A DNA stretch of 64,000 nucleotides from Coprinellus micaceus (taxonomy: Eukaryota > Basidiomycota > Agaricomycetes > Agaricales > Psathyrellaceae). The notes beneath the pieces are model-generated. The model had not been told where the DNA came from, searched no databases, and worked only from the letters and a program-made list of their open reading frames with translations. How positions within the stretch are numbered: position 1 is the stretch's first letter; every line of letters starts with the position of its first letter. Positions 32,339 through 44,545 of the stretch are shown piece by piece. The DNA is taken from NCBI GenBank assembly GCA_951394405.1, contig OX596343.1:1426001-1490000 (forward strand). Reading direction: 5' to 3'. Both the position numbers and the translations under genes were made by a program.

Positions 32339-35300
32339 CTATGAGTCGTTCATCTTGGCAAGAATGTCGTTTAGACTTCGCGCAACTGAACCTGCACCCT
32401 CCCTAACCCGCTCCCTCTCCTCCTCCACGACCTTGTTCAATAATTTAGTTTCAAATCTATCGGGGTGCCACCTCCTGATGTACTCCTTGACCCGATCCTT
32501 GTCCGCCTTCGACTTGTCCGGGTAGAACTGGGAAAGAACGTAGCCCTCGATGGCGGTGGTCGTGATGTCTTCAGGATTGGAAGGGCGCTTAACCATCGGC
32601 CAAGGGAAATCGGCCCATCGCAAAGCGGCCATGGATGGGAGACCGGACCAAACACGCTCGTTGTTTTCGAAGAGCTTGACGAGCTCCTCTTTGGTCGGGA
32701 TGCGGCCAGCCTCTCTAGAAGTCCAAGCGGCACGCTGGGCCCGCTCTTGCTCTTTCTTGAACTTCTCCTCCTGCTGGCGAACGAACTCGGCCTGCTTGCG
32801 CTCCCATTCCTGGTGATCAGGAATGCTAGACCCCATGGAGCCAGATCTCGGCTTGTTGGGGCTCGTCGTGGAAGGGCGGGGAGGGAAACCAGCGGTCGGT
32901 GTATTTCCAGCCATGTTTGTTGACCAGGCAGAGGTTGGGGTTGGGGGAGTGGGGGCTGTACCCCATGATGCCCAGGCGGGTGGAGAACGATCAGGGAATG
33001 GCGTAGTGAAATTGCGGGAAGGAGGAGGGGACCTCGAAGCCCCCGTGAACGATGAGGAGCCGGAGTTGAAAGACGTCCATGCGCTGTCAATTCCGCCTCC
33101 ACTATCCTGTCGCTTTCGCCTGAGTTCCTCGTCCATCCTGCGGTAACCGGCTTGCTGAGCACCCCGGCTTTCTTCTTCCTTCCGTCTTTCCTCGTCCTCC
33201 TGCCGCTTTTTTTCAAGCCGTTCCTCTTCCTCGCGATGCTTCGTCTCCTGTTCTCTCCTAAACCTCTCCTCTGCTTCCATGGCTTCTCTCGCTCGCTTCA
33301 TGCGTTCGACCTCCTTCTGACGCGCAACCCGCTCTCGCTCTTTCGCTTGTCTTTCTTCCTCTTCCTGCTGCTCCCTTTGAATTCTCTCACGCTCAAACCG
33401 TTGAGCCTCCTGCTCTTCCTGCTTCCTCATTTCTTCTGCCTCCAATGCCTGCTGCTCCCGCTGTTCGAGTTCCTCGGGAGTCAATAGGGGTTGGTTCTCC
33501 TGCATCTGGAATTGCGGCCTCTGCTCTTTGCTCTTCCGCTTCTCCTTTCGTTGCTTCTTCCTCTTGTCCCGTTCTTCCTGGGCCGATCGCCTCTCCTGCT
33601 CCTCGCGTTCACGTCCATCCTGCTCCTCTCTGGCGCGCTGCACGTCTTCCAGACGCTGCATCTCTTCCTGCTCCTCACGCACCCTCTGCTCGCGCGCCAA
33701 TCTCTCCTGCTCCTCGAGTCCATCCCTTCTTTCCTTCTCCTCCCTCGCCCTCTTTCCCTTCCCTTTCTTCTCCTTCTTCGCTTTCGGTTTCTTCCCACTA
33801 TTGCCTTCATCCTCCAACGTAAGGGTAGCAGGGTCCTCTTCCGGGATATCCTCCAAACCGAAGATTTCTGCAAGACCATAGGAGTCGTCAGATGCGTTCT
33901 TTGCCTTCTCTTCTTCCCTCTCGCGCTTCAGCTCTTCCAGCTGCCTCGCTTGCTCAGCCACGATCCCTTCCAAACGCGTCTTCTCCAGGTGGTTCTGTTC
34001 AAGCTCGCTCTGCTCTTCCTTTGCCTCCTCCTCCAGACGTCTCCTCTCTTCCTCGACTATCCGCTTTTGCTCCTCGAACACCCTTTCTTCCTCCTTCCTC
34101 TTCAACTCCTCCTCGAACCTTCGCAGCTGTGCCTCTCGGTCTCTAAGCTCCCTCTCCCTCTCCATAATCTCCAGCTCTTTCTTCTTTGCCTCGGCCGCAC
34201 GCTGTTTCGCCATCTGCACTAAAAGACGAGCTTCGTTGTAGCGTCTGTCGGCTTCCTTCCACTTCTCGGAAGCGTCCTTGGCTAGCTTGGTCGCCTCCTC
34301 GTTCTTCCGTTCGTACTCCTCCGCCCTCTCGTCGGCAAGCCGGTTCTTATCCGCCAGATCCTGCGCATGTCGCATCTTCGCCTCCGCCTCCGCAGCGTAG
34401 CACTTGAGGTCGTCGAGCTTCTTTTCGATTTCCTCCTCTCTCAAACGCTGGTCCCTCTCCTTTGCTTCCCTGTCCCTCTGTTCCCGTTCGCGCTCCCTTG
34501 CACGCTTCCTCTCCCTTTCAGCCTCCCGCTTCTTCTCCAACTCCCGCTTTGACTGTCGCTCGCGCTCCCATTCCTTCTCGCGCTGCTCCCTCTCCTTTCT
34601 CTCGCACTCCTCCTTCTCCTCCCGCTCGCGCTCCTCCCTCTCCCGTTTCTCCATATATTCTCTTTTTTCCCGCTCCTCCTTTTCCCTCTTTTCCCGCTCT
34701 TCCCTCTCCTTCTCTTGCAACTCCTTCTCCCTGCGTTCCAGTTCAGCACGTTCCCTCTCCATACGTTCCTGCTCAGCGCGCTCTTTCTCGACACGCTCCG
34801 CCTCGGCACGTTCCCTTTCTTTACGCTCCGCCTCAGCGCGCTCCTCGCCTTCCCGCTGATCGATTAACTCCCTATCCTCCCACTCCCCGGCTTCGTGCTC
34901 TAGCCAGCGTTTCTTCTGCTTCTTCTTCTGCTTTCGCTGACTTTCTGCCCCCCGATACTGGGGCTGAGGTGCGCCACCCCAGCCATCTCCGGGTCGCTTG
35001 GGATGACCAGGCCCACCCGATGGAGCCCTTGACATGAGGCTAGGTGCAGGACCGTCGTACTGCACAGGGCGGAAAGGAGTGGCTCGGCCCATGGATCGAG
35101 CGGGAGGGATGAAGTCACTCTCCTCCCCAGCATTCCGGCGGTGGCGAGCTCCTTCGCCATAGTCGCCTTCCTCGCTATCCTCTTCGCTGTCCTCCTCCTC
35201 CTCCTGGCTCTCCTCGCTTTCCGTCTGCTGGATCTCGTCGCCCTCAATTCGAACTCGTTGTTGCTTGCGCTGGGTCGACTGTCGGTAACGGTGTTGGTGC

Positions 35301-38300
35301 CGACCGCGAATGCCCCCAGGACCTGCAGGACCATGGCCAGTGCCCCAGCGACCATCGGTGCCCAAACTCCCTTGACTTTGAGGGTACTGAAGGCCTTCCA
35401 ACTCGCCACCGTCGTGATCACCGAAATCTGGCCGTCGACGGTAGTCCTCACCGGCTTCACCGGAACTCTCCTCTTCGTCCTCGCCGTTGTGATCATCGTC
35501 AGAATCCCCGGGTCGCCGATACTGAGGAGGGCCGGGGGGAGGTTGCCCCCAAGCGCGCTGGGATGGTCGTCGAGAGGGAGGGGCATCGGCAGGCTGGCGA
35601 GGGCCATACCAATCGGGGGGAATGTGACTGGGGGCCGACTTCCCGTTGGACCTCATACTTGTGGTGCGCTGAGGACGGATTGGTTCTCCCCTCTCCTCTT
35701 GCTCCCGAAGAGACTGCTGACTCCTCTTGCCGACGCTGCTATATCCTTGTCTGCCATAGGGATCGGCGGAGTATGGTGGCTGAGGCGGTTTCTGTGGAGA
35801 AGGGTCGCCGTCGCCTGTGGGTCGGCCTGAACGCGGAGGATTCCATGTTGGTGGGTAGGCGGACTGGGAGCCGTCATTGGGGTATGGTGGCGCCATGCCT
35901 AAAATATCGATTCAGTCTTTTAGAATGGAATACGAGTCGTAAAAAATGGCCTTCACTTACGTTCACGGTAGGACATATTAGCGCTTTCCTCGTCATCACG
36001 GTCGAATGATAGATGCTGGGGCACGGGCTTCCCTGGTGTCCTTCGGGTTGAAGCGGGGTTGTGCCACTTCGTCGCAGAGCTCGCTGACGAAGAAGACAGA
36101 CGCCTCCTCGGATTCTCGGGCCCCCATTCCTCATCCATCTCCTTCCCAGCATCCCTCGATAGTCGGTTCCTCTCATAACCATCCATCACCCCTGCAGGAC
36201 TGTCCTCGTACCCCTCAGGTTCTTGGGTATACGGGCTGCTCCCACTGAACGCCCGGTTCGGAGGTGGGTATCGTAATGAGTTAGAGCGGGTATTGCTAGT
36301 CGAAGGGGGAGGGGTTGGGAGGACGGATGGGCCGCTCATGTTGCGTCTGTGGCCGGCATGCTCGAAACTAGTCGGCGGTCCGTCGACGTCGTCACCCGCG
36401 CCGTACATTTGCGAATGTTGCTCGTTCGAGAAGCGCCTCCCACTTCGTACAGATGGAACGTCGTCTGGGCCGTAGATCGCTGGTGGCTCGGTGAAGTTTG
36501 ACGATGCCTTGCGAGATATTGATTTGCTGCGCTTCGACGAGGACGCTGATGAGGACAAGGGCGGGTATGGAGAGTGCGACTGTGAGTAAGGGTAATTAAA
36601 CTCGTCGTCAATAAGGGTCGGTTGGATCGATATTGGCCTTGTGCTCGAAGACGGTGGTTTGGGGGCATTCGGGTTCATGGCCCCTCGCATCCGTCCTGAC
36701 TGGCCGGCGTCCTCACGCTCCCATTCCCTCGAGCCGTCCCACTCCTTCCCGGAGCGCATGTAACCCGCGTCGTACTGAGGAACTGTGGCAGAGGCGGACA
36801 AGGGCTTCGATTTCGACTTCGATTTGGCTTTGCCAGACTTCTTGGACTCGGACGAGCTGGAGGGTCCAAGTGGGAGGACAGGTATCGAAGAGAGCGTCTT
36901 GCCTCTCTTTGGTCGGGAACCGCCGTCGTCCATCCCTGCCTCTCCACTACCTCCCATGGGTCTCTGCCACGCCATCTCCACTCCCTTCTGCCTCTGCTGT
37001 TCCTCCTGTATCCGCCTGGTGGTCTCGGCAATCCTGTGCCTCATCTCTTCCTCAGTACCCTCCGGTTCCACCCCACGCCTCTGACCATACTCGTGGTCGT
37101 CATCCTCATCGTAGCCCCCGTCAGAGTCAGTTTCCGCACGCTCAAGTATTGTGTCGTCCATACCCATTCGCCCCTTCCCGCTGACACTAGACCGCATACT
37201 CGTCATGCTCGTGACGCTGGCCATCGAACGCGTGCTGGCGGTGCTGGCTACCGAGCGAATGCTCGCAGAACTGCCTCTTCTCCCGATGCTTGAGAACGGC
37301 TTTGAAGTCGAGCTCGAGGTCGACGTCGTGGATCCTGGCCCTCCTTGGCCGAATCCAAGTGTGCTGGCAAATGAGGGTGTTGTGCTGCTCGGACTCGTCA
37401 TCTCCTCCTCTGGTGAGATCGCGGGCTGCCACACCCGCGGCGACGGGCTCGTTCCAGGGGGGGAAGACGCCATGCTCGGCGGCGGCGGCTGATGTGACTG
37501 ATAAGGGGGATGGTCGGCGAAAGGGCTCGTCGTAGGAGGGCGGTCGATAGGCCTTGGACTTATCCCTCCTCCCCCAAAACCACCTCGAGGACCCACCCCT
37601 TCTCCAGCCCATGGTGATAACCGTGCCGATGAAGGCGGAGGCGACTTAGATAGCGCTGGGGCGTCATGTTCACCTGTGGGTAGTTAATGTGGGTCAAATG
37701 AAGGTGTACCAAAAGAATTGAGGTTCGACTTACTGTTTGGCCTAGGGAATCCTCCAGCGGGATGTGTTCCTCGATCTGGCCATTCCCGATTACTTGGAGG
37801 TGGGTCTTTCCGCTGGCTCTGGGGAGGACGGCTCGAGGATGCAGACGAGGCCGACGACTTTGGTACCCACACCTCTGGCTTCGATGGTGACGACGTCGGT
37901 GGAGGAGCCATGTTTGGGGGTAGAGGCGGCCGGTCGGGCAATACGGGGAGGGTTTGCGTTCTGGAGTTGGAACGAGTTGGAGGAGATATACCTGCTGAAC
38001 CCGGCGGTTGCTCCTGTCGTCCACCCTGACTTGCATCCCCTCCGCTCTCCTGCTTAATCCTCGCGAACAGCGCCTCCTGCTCCGCCCTCACCGCATCTGG
38101 AATGACGTTCCCGTCCATTGAGATCATCTGCGCCGCCCATTTCCTGTCCTGCCTCTCCTGCTCGAGCTGGGTGCGGAATTTGTCTTCGGCGAGAACTCTT
38201 ATGTTCTGCAAAGCCTTCTGGTGCTCCCTCAGGATGGTTTCTCTCTGATGGGGTACGCTTCTAACGTCCTCTTCAAGCTGCCTCTTCGCATCCGCTTCCA

Positions 38301-38478
38301 TGGCTGCCCGCTCATCCTCGATCTTCGTCTTCAACCGCTGCTTCCACTCGTCGCTGGGCTCCAGATCGTCGGTCATGCTAACCGAGGGTTCCATTCGTCC
38401 ACTGCCATAACTACTGTGTTGACTGTGACGGGACGTCGAAGAGTATTCGCCCTGTGCCGACGAGGACGATGTGTGCAT
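32339..38478 (-). CDS. 2005-aa coiled-coil protein with C-terminal WHPDRF module
   Basis: Three exons, 38478-37734, 37673-35961 and 35898-32339, with 60- and 62-nt introns; the sum is 2006 codons. Residues about 25-130 form a short coiled-coil (DEWKQRLKTKIEDERAAMEA). Then follows about 900 residues of Pro/Ser-rich disorder, including a Ser-Met-Thr run (SMASVTSMTSMRSS). Next is a basic/acidic patch and about 600 residues of almost pure Glu/Arg/Lys helix, probably a long rigid single helix or coiled coil. The protein ends in the ordered module shared with the gene at 28686-30506. In fungi such proteins are typically scaffold or cytoskeleton-associated, but nothing here fixes a role. It is divergent from the gene at 44546 across 6 kb. 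Confidence 0.82.
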
Positions 38479-41400
38479 CTAATACAAGGTGCTGGGTATT
38501 GCGTCGGTCGATCGTAGCACGGGTAGTGGGGTATGTCGTGATAGTCGTAGAGGTATCGGTAAGAGAGTGGATCGTCGTCTTCGAGGTCCGTAACGCTTCG
38601 TGGTCGTCGTACTCGTTGTCGATGGGGGGGTATGTAAGCCAGCAGATACCGGGTTACCGGTACGCAGCAGCCAGGTGGACCTCGTCCTCGTCCTGATTGA
38701 TGATTAGAACGTCAATAATCGAACAGCAGCATAGGGACAAGGCAGCTGCCAAACTGGCTCGCTGGCTCTGGGACGCACGATGTCGGTCGGTGAAGGTGGT
38801 GGTGGTACACGGGGAACGGGTAACGAGGCGCCGTGCGGTACGTGGACTGATTTCACCCCTTCACAGTGACTTCTTGGGCCGTACTCCGTAATCAGAAACC
38901 GTCCACGGGAAAATGCCCTGGAATTGGTCTGCCTCATGTCAGTCCACGAGTTCCGCTGAATTTATGGTACATATGTAATGCAATCCAGATGGGATTGGAT
39001 TGTGATTAAATGAAAGGGGGACTATACCTTCCTGCGTTTCCTCGACCAGAACCCCGGCTCCTGCACAGTCGATGGCGGGGCGTGTATTGAGCGGTCGTCG
39101 TCGTCGTCTCAGCAACGCGGTCCTCGAGTTCGACGAGGAACGAGGCAAACCCGCGACACTACCCTCTTTTGGCGCGGGTTATCTAATCTCGACCTTTCCG
39201 CGCCGGAAATCGTCCTGAGAACGACTTGCCGAGAACGGAGAACAATGATAGCGCCTCTGCCTCCTGGTGCGGTGGAAGACAGGGGCCAGAATAGGCTTGG
39301 AAAGGCTATACTGTAAAGAGAGAGCTCGACTCGGAAGATGCGCGATGACAATTGGCCCGGGGAGGATGGAAATGGTAGCTGCTTATTATTGACGGGTGGA
39401 GAACGAGGTTGAAAAGGGAAACTTCTGAATTGGACATGCGATCCAGGCATAGTCCGAGCCGGGGTCTGTAGAAGAGCTTCAGGACTGACGACGATGACGG
39501 AGGGAGGAGGGAGTGGAACGAGCCAGGTGAAGGGTCCAGCGCGCCTGAGGTTCGCACGTGGTCGCTGAGGGCCCCAAGACGATATATATCGACGGCGCAT
39601 CCAACCAGACGGAATCGATGTGGTCCCCAAATAAGGATACCACCATTTTCGCCTGGTACCACAGGCACCTCCCCGCCGAGGCCCAGGAGCTCAGAGGTTC
39701 CCCGGCCTCCGGACCAATTTCAGCCTCCTCTGCGGCGAGCTGCGGCACACGACTAACACACACCCAAGGGGATGCCCGTCAAGTACGTGCGCTCTAGAGC
39801 TCACTGCCATGTAGGACCAATACCTGCGCACTGCGATTGTAATTCTTAGAGACGATTTCGAGTCCCAGCCTACTAGGCGTGTCCCCTGTCCCTGGGCGCT
39901 TGTTCGATCAAGACCGAATGGACCAGCGACGGGCGCTTAGCGCTTAGTGGGGACCCTAAGGTCTATGTGTCACGCCGCAAGAAGTTCTAACCCCGTTAGA
40001 CTAGGGGATTCTCCATAGATTTCCGGGGTCGTTTTTCTTCACATTGAGATGCTAGTACGAAGCAGGCAATCTCGGAATGGGGAAGGGTGTTTATGATCGA
40101 CGTCGCTATCGGAGGGACAGAGATAACCCCGAGTTCAAATATTCTGCAGCACCGCGATCGCGTTATCTTGTCGAGGGAATGTGATGGAGAGCCACTAAGG
40201 TACGCTAATGACAACCCGTCGAGAGCTTCAACTGAGCCCCACCAACCGTCGGTCGATCGCGCTCCAACGGGCGCCTAACCCAAACGAGAGATAGGGGTTC
40301 CTACCCGATCGCGTCTCCATGTTCGGTTCCTGGACGAGGCACCACTTTTGGGCGCCTGACATGCGAAGGCCCTGGGTAAATATTTGCAGTTGAGTATGTG
40401 CATTGTATGCGGTGGCCAATGGTAGGCTGAGGAGGAAGAAGAAGGAGACGATGTCCGCCGAAGTTGCTTCTGTAACGTTACCATCACCCACGCGAGGGGA
40501 GATTAGTAGGTACACATGTCCCCACTTTTACATACATAACCACTACTTAGGCCAGAACGGATATCCCCAAAGCTTAATTAAGCATTCACCAGCCTCCATC
40601 CCCGGCGGTCCCCAACGTGACTCCTCAGAAGGCCAAATTGTTTCAACTCCTGGGATATCGAACCACTGTAGATTATGATATCTACCCAAGATTCAATGAA
40701 ATGAATTTACTTGCCCCAACGCTCAGCTATGAGCGGCCACGCGTTAGGGACGGTTAACGTCAAGTAGAGAAAAAGTGGTCAGATTGCGTTCATACAACAA
40801 GGTTCATTGAATAAGTTGAAACGACATGTATATACATTAACCCCAAGAATTCGACGCTGGGACGCCTCGAGGGGATCACCCCACCCCACCTCGGAAATTC
40901 CCCTCAACCCATCCCCACCCCTCCCTCCCTCGTGTCGCACCCCTCCCACCGTCATCACACAAAGTCGCTCGCACTAATCGCATCAGAGAAGCACGCACGA
41001 GAAAGGCAATAGTCCCACCGGGGAGGCCCGGTCCTCGATGCGTCTCATCTCATCGATGGCCTGCACGCGTAGATAACATTTAGAGGTAAGACGAGAAGTG
41101 CTGACGAGATTGTGGGGCGATAGATAATCGAGAGGATAATCTCCCTGTGATCCCACAACGCGTCGAACGTCGGAACGTCCGACTCTCCGAGCGTCCCTTG
41201 GAAGCCCTTGGACGTCATATTGTCGTGCAGTTAACCCTTCACCCTTCACCGGCTTCACCCTTCACCTCTCGAGCGCCCCATTCCCCCATACCGCTCCGGG
41301 CTTGGGCTCAGGCTCGGGTCAATAAGGGGGTGGTGATTCGTGAACAATAAGCAGCTGTGTATCTTCATCCGAATCGCCGACACATGGACTGGGCAATGGG

Positions 41401-41814
41401 CAATGGGCATCGATAGCGAGCTCGAGGGAGGCGTGCGCATGGGCATGGGTGGGCGTGTCAACAGCACGAGCGAGGCGTCGTGGTATTAATATCGGGGACG
41501 TCGACGCGGAATAAGTACTTAAAGGAGAATGTTAATGCGTACTTGGCAGAAGCGTACGCGTACATCATGCTTGGCTGAAGCTGGGTTTGAGAAAGATCTA
41601 AGTATTCATATGAGCCGAAAAATGAAGGAGGTGAACATGACTCGAAGGAGAACGACGACGTAAGTAGGACAAACCGACCCAGGGTTCAGTAGAGGACGCA
41701 CGCACCGACATGAAATTCGGTCAAGCTGACTTGGCGTGATCATGATGGCGTATGATATATGAAGTGGGTCGGGGATTATGAAACAGGATGCCACTGCGAA
41801 GCAGGTGGGTTCAT

Positions 41815-41854
41815 AAGGAAGGAAGGAAGGAAGGAAGGAAGGAAGGAAGGAAGG
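41815..41854. repeat. (GGAA)n microsatellite
   Basis: About ten perfect GGAA units. The minus-strand translation gives the FLPS repeats seen in spurious ORFs here. Confidence 0.95.
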
Positions 41855-41898
41855 GATGGAGGGCGAATACAAGGATATACGAGAAGGAGGAAAAGGAA

Positions 41899-42235
41899 GG
41901 GAAGGAGACAAGATACGATTCCTCCCGAGCGGGAAGGCTTCCCAAAGCTTCTCCTCCCCGACGTACCTCCTCGTGAAACCGTCCGCCCAAAGTAAGTCTC
42001 TTCCCGCCTCCAGGAACAGATTTCCTTGGAGAGAGTACAATGACAGAAGAAAGAAGCGAAGGAGGGAAGGGAAGGGAAGGGAAGGAGGCGCTCCGAGATA
42101 CGATTCCTCCCGAGCGGGAAGGCTTCTCTAACCTTCCCTCCCCGACATCCGTCCTCGTGAAATCGTCCGCCCCTGAGCCCGCTCTCCCAAAGCAAGTCTC
42201 TTCTCTTTCCGTCTCCGGGAACACATTCATTTCCT
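41899..42235. repeat. tandem duplication, unit about 185 bp
   Basis: AGATACGATTCCTCCCGAGC begins at 41911 and again at 42096. Each copy is followed by CGGGAAGGCTT, CTCCCCGAC, CCTCGTGAAA.CGTCCGCCC, then an AAGTCTCTTC and a CCGGGAAC/CAGGAAC block. A GGGAA-rich purine run precedes each copy. The second copy has a small insertion. No coding function is seen. Confidence 0.85.
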
Positions 42236-42451
42236 CCCTCCTAAAACTACACCCTGGGCTGTCCCCGCCTAATCAGTCCCCTGGCAGTACCACGCGCACC
42301 TTTTACCTATAGAAGTATATGTAGGAGTCGTCCAGCGAGGAAAAGCCAATTTATAAGAGTCGAAGCGAAAAAAGCCCAACCCCGATTCCTCACACATTTA
42401 GACGGTACCCCCGGGCTCGAGAGATCGACCAGGGTCCCGGGGGGTCCTCAG

Positions 42452-42485
42452 TCGCGCCTATCGCGCCTATCGCACCTATCGCACC
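42452..42485. repeat. 9-bp tandem repeat (TCGCRCCTA), about 3.8 units
   Basis: Consecutive TCGCGCCTA, TCGCGCCTA, TCGCACCTA and TCGCACC units. Confidence 0.9.
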
Positions 42486-44414
42486 GGTACCTAGTCGCAG
42501 TTGAGTTGGGTTAGATCCAGAGATACGCAATTAGGGTGTCCGCAGCTTGGTTGAAACGTTTTGCAACTTTGTCTTCATATTACTACGACTTGGGAGGATG
42601 TAAGAATATAGATATAAAAGGTAGGTGTTAGTGAATTGATACGCAACGCCGAACGAGTCGTGAAGCAATCGTGAAGAAGAGAAACGTGCACGTCGCGTAA
42701 AGCCCACGTTCACTGTGTCTTCTGGTACGCACGCATGACCGCGGTCTTTCCGCGAGGTCCAGGAACCAGGAACCCCGAACACCGGTGGGGGACGCGAAAT
42801 TTCATACTACCCAGGTATCCAAGTATCCAGGTATCCAAGTCTTCATGTACACCTGCTGTGCGAAGAAGACACGAGCATAAGGTATCCCAGAACCCCGAAC
42901 CCGATGGAAGAATCGGTTCAAGGGGAAGGGCATGGGCACGGTGGTGTTATAATTAAGTATATTTGGCTTGGCTTACCCGTGTCGACAAAGGTGTGTCGAC
43001 AGCAGCGAGGTCGACCGAGGGGTCGTATCCCCGAGACCGAGACCTTGGGTGTGGTGGGAATTCGACCCTACAGCTCAGGCTGTGAGGTCCAGAGATCCAG
43101 GAGAGGCGAATGCTCGCTATCGGTACATAGAACACACAGCATAGATAAGTACGCTTGGTCTGCGTCGAGCTCGAGCCCGAGCCTGCTCTACACGAGGTCC
43201 AGGAGGCCCCCGCACATGCAGCGAAGAGATAAGAGCTTGGCGCGCAGTCGGTTTACTCGCCAGGGAGCAGGCGTGCCTTCGTTTCTTCCAAGCTTTCTTC
43301 ATTAACGCTGCGGGCGGATGGGTACAAGACCTTGCATGCGCCTGGCCCAAGGAAGGGGTGCAGGTAGCCATGCCAAAGAGACTTTACCCGTATAAGCCCT
43401 GCCTTCTTTCTTCTGGATCCAAGCTTCTTTGGAACCTAGATGAATGATGAGGTTGCCACACAGGGGCATGACTGTAGTAGTATATGAACTATCGCCATAT
43501 CATCATACGAGAGTGTTCTTCTTTGGATTCAGAATCCAGAGGACGACGACGAAGGCGTGCGCTGGGACGCAGGTTAACCCCGAGTCCGAGTCCGAAACCG
43601 AAACCGAATTCGGGAAGGTGGATCGGTCGAGCCTTTGTGGGTGACCTGGAGGGATGTGCTGGGAGTGGGGGGTACGCATCTATACCCGATGAGGGGGCGG
43701 GCGCTAGAGGTGGATATGATTGGTATGTTGTGGCGATGTGACGTCGACATATAATAACGCCAATGGCACTGGGCACAATGAGTTTGGTTAGTCTAGGTCC
43801 GCTGAGGAGTGAAGAGAAGAAGAAGAGAAGTGGACTGGAAGCAGAGCCCCCCGCAGTCGTTGAATACAGACCAGAGAGACAAAAGCCTCTCGATCATGAT
43901 CAACTGAGGCAATTGCAACGAGTTTACCGCGTTTCACTTTATCACTGGCATCCACCCTATCCACTGCTTTCGATCACACCAAGACCGAGCGCCAACGCCA
44001 ACGCCCGTGGATCTGGTGCAACGAAATACATACGAAAAAAGGATCCCCAAGGGATGACATGGCCCTGCGTGTGCAGGGCTGGGGTGCACGCGTAGATCTG
44101 GAGGGGGCTGCGGAGGTGGTGCGTATCCAGGATCGAGTCATGAAAGGCTAATTGAGTACGTACTCTCCTGGGCAGAGGGCATGCTATCCCATTCGCAGAG
44201 AGAGAGAACGAACGGAGGATTCTCGTGGTTCTTCGCATCAGGAGCGGCAAAGGCCCGGGAGAGAGAACCAGCTATAGTTTACTAAAAGGCAACTAATCTC
44301 CGACCACCGTCTGTCCCCTCCCCTTTCCGGCTGTCCGCCACAAACACGAGGCATTCCCCCGGGCGACGGTCTTTCCCATCTCATCTCCCTTTTTTCTTTT
44401 TCTTCCATCATCGT

Positions 44415-44422
44415 TATATAAG
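44415..44422 (+). promoter_or_regulatory. TATA element for the gene at 44546
   Basis: TATATAAG lies 131 bases upstream of the ATG, in pyrimidine-rich sequence typical of fungal core promoters. Confidence 0.6.
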
Positions 44423-44545
44423 ACCCACAGACCCTGCACGACGAGCTCCTTTTCCCCTCCGCCGTCCGTCCAGTCCCAGCGACTCTGCGCTGCACGTCGT
44501 CCACCAACCCCTCCGTTCAAGACCACCCCCAAGTATACATAGAAG

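Larger units (their letters stand above)
38479..44414. other. 6-kb gene-free region between two divergent long genes
   Basis: No ORF in the region has family resemblance, codon-like continuity or splice support. It holds a GGAA microsatellite, a 185-bp tandem duplication (41.9-42.2 kb), a 9-bp tandem repeat, and several GGGCGCYTA motifs (39931, 40269). It is the longest empty stretch in the window. It may hold regulatory sequence, long 5' UTR exons or a non-coding transcript. None of these can be shown from sequence alone. Confidence 0.55.

Noticed and set aside
33491..34222. 243-residue Leu-rich plus-strand frame
   Set aside because: Antisense shadow of the Glu/Arg/Lys helix of the 2005-aa protein; Leu-rich only because the sense strand is Glu/Lys-rich.
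41606..42230. Minus-strand frames with FLPSFLPS repeats
   Set aside because: They only translate the GGAA microsatellite and the duplicated unit. Not genes.
41815..42485. Regular repeats considered as a CRISPR-like array
   Set aside because: The repeats are a 4-bp microsatellite, a 185-bp duplication and a 9-bp tandem repeat without spacers, in a eukaryotic genome.
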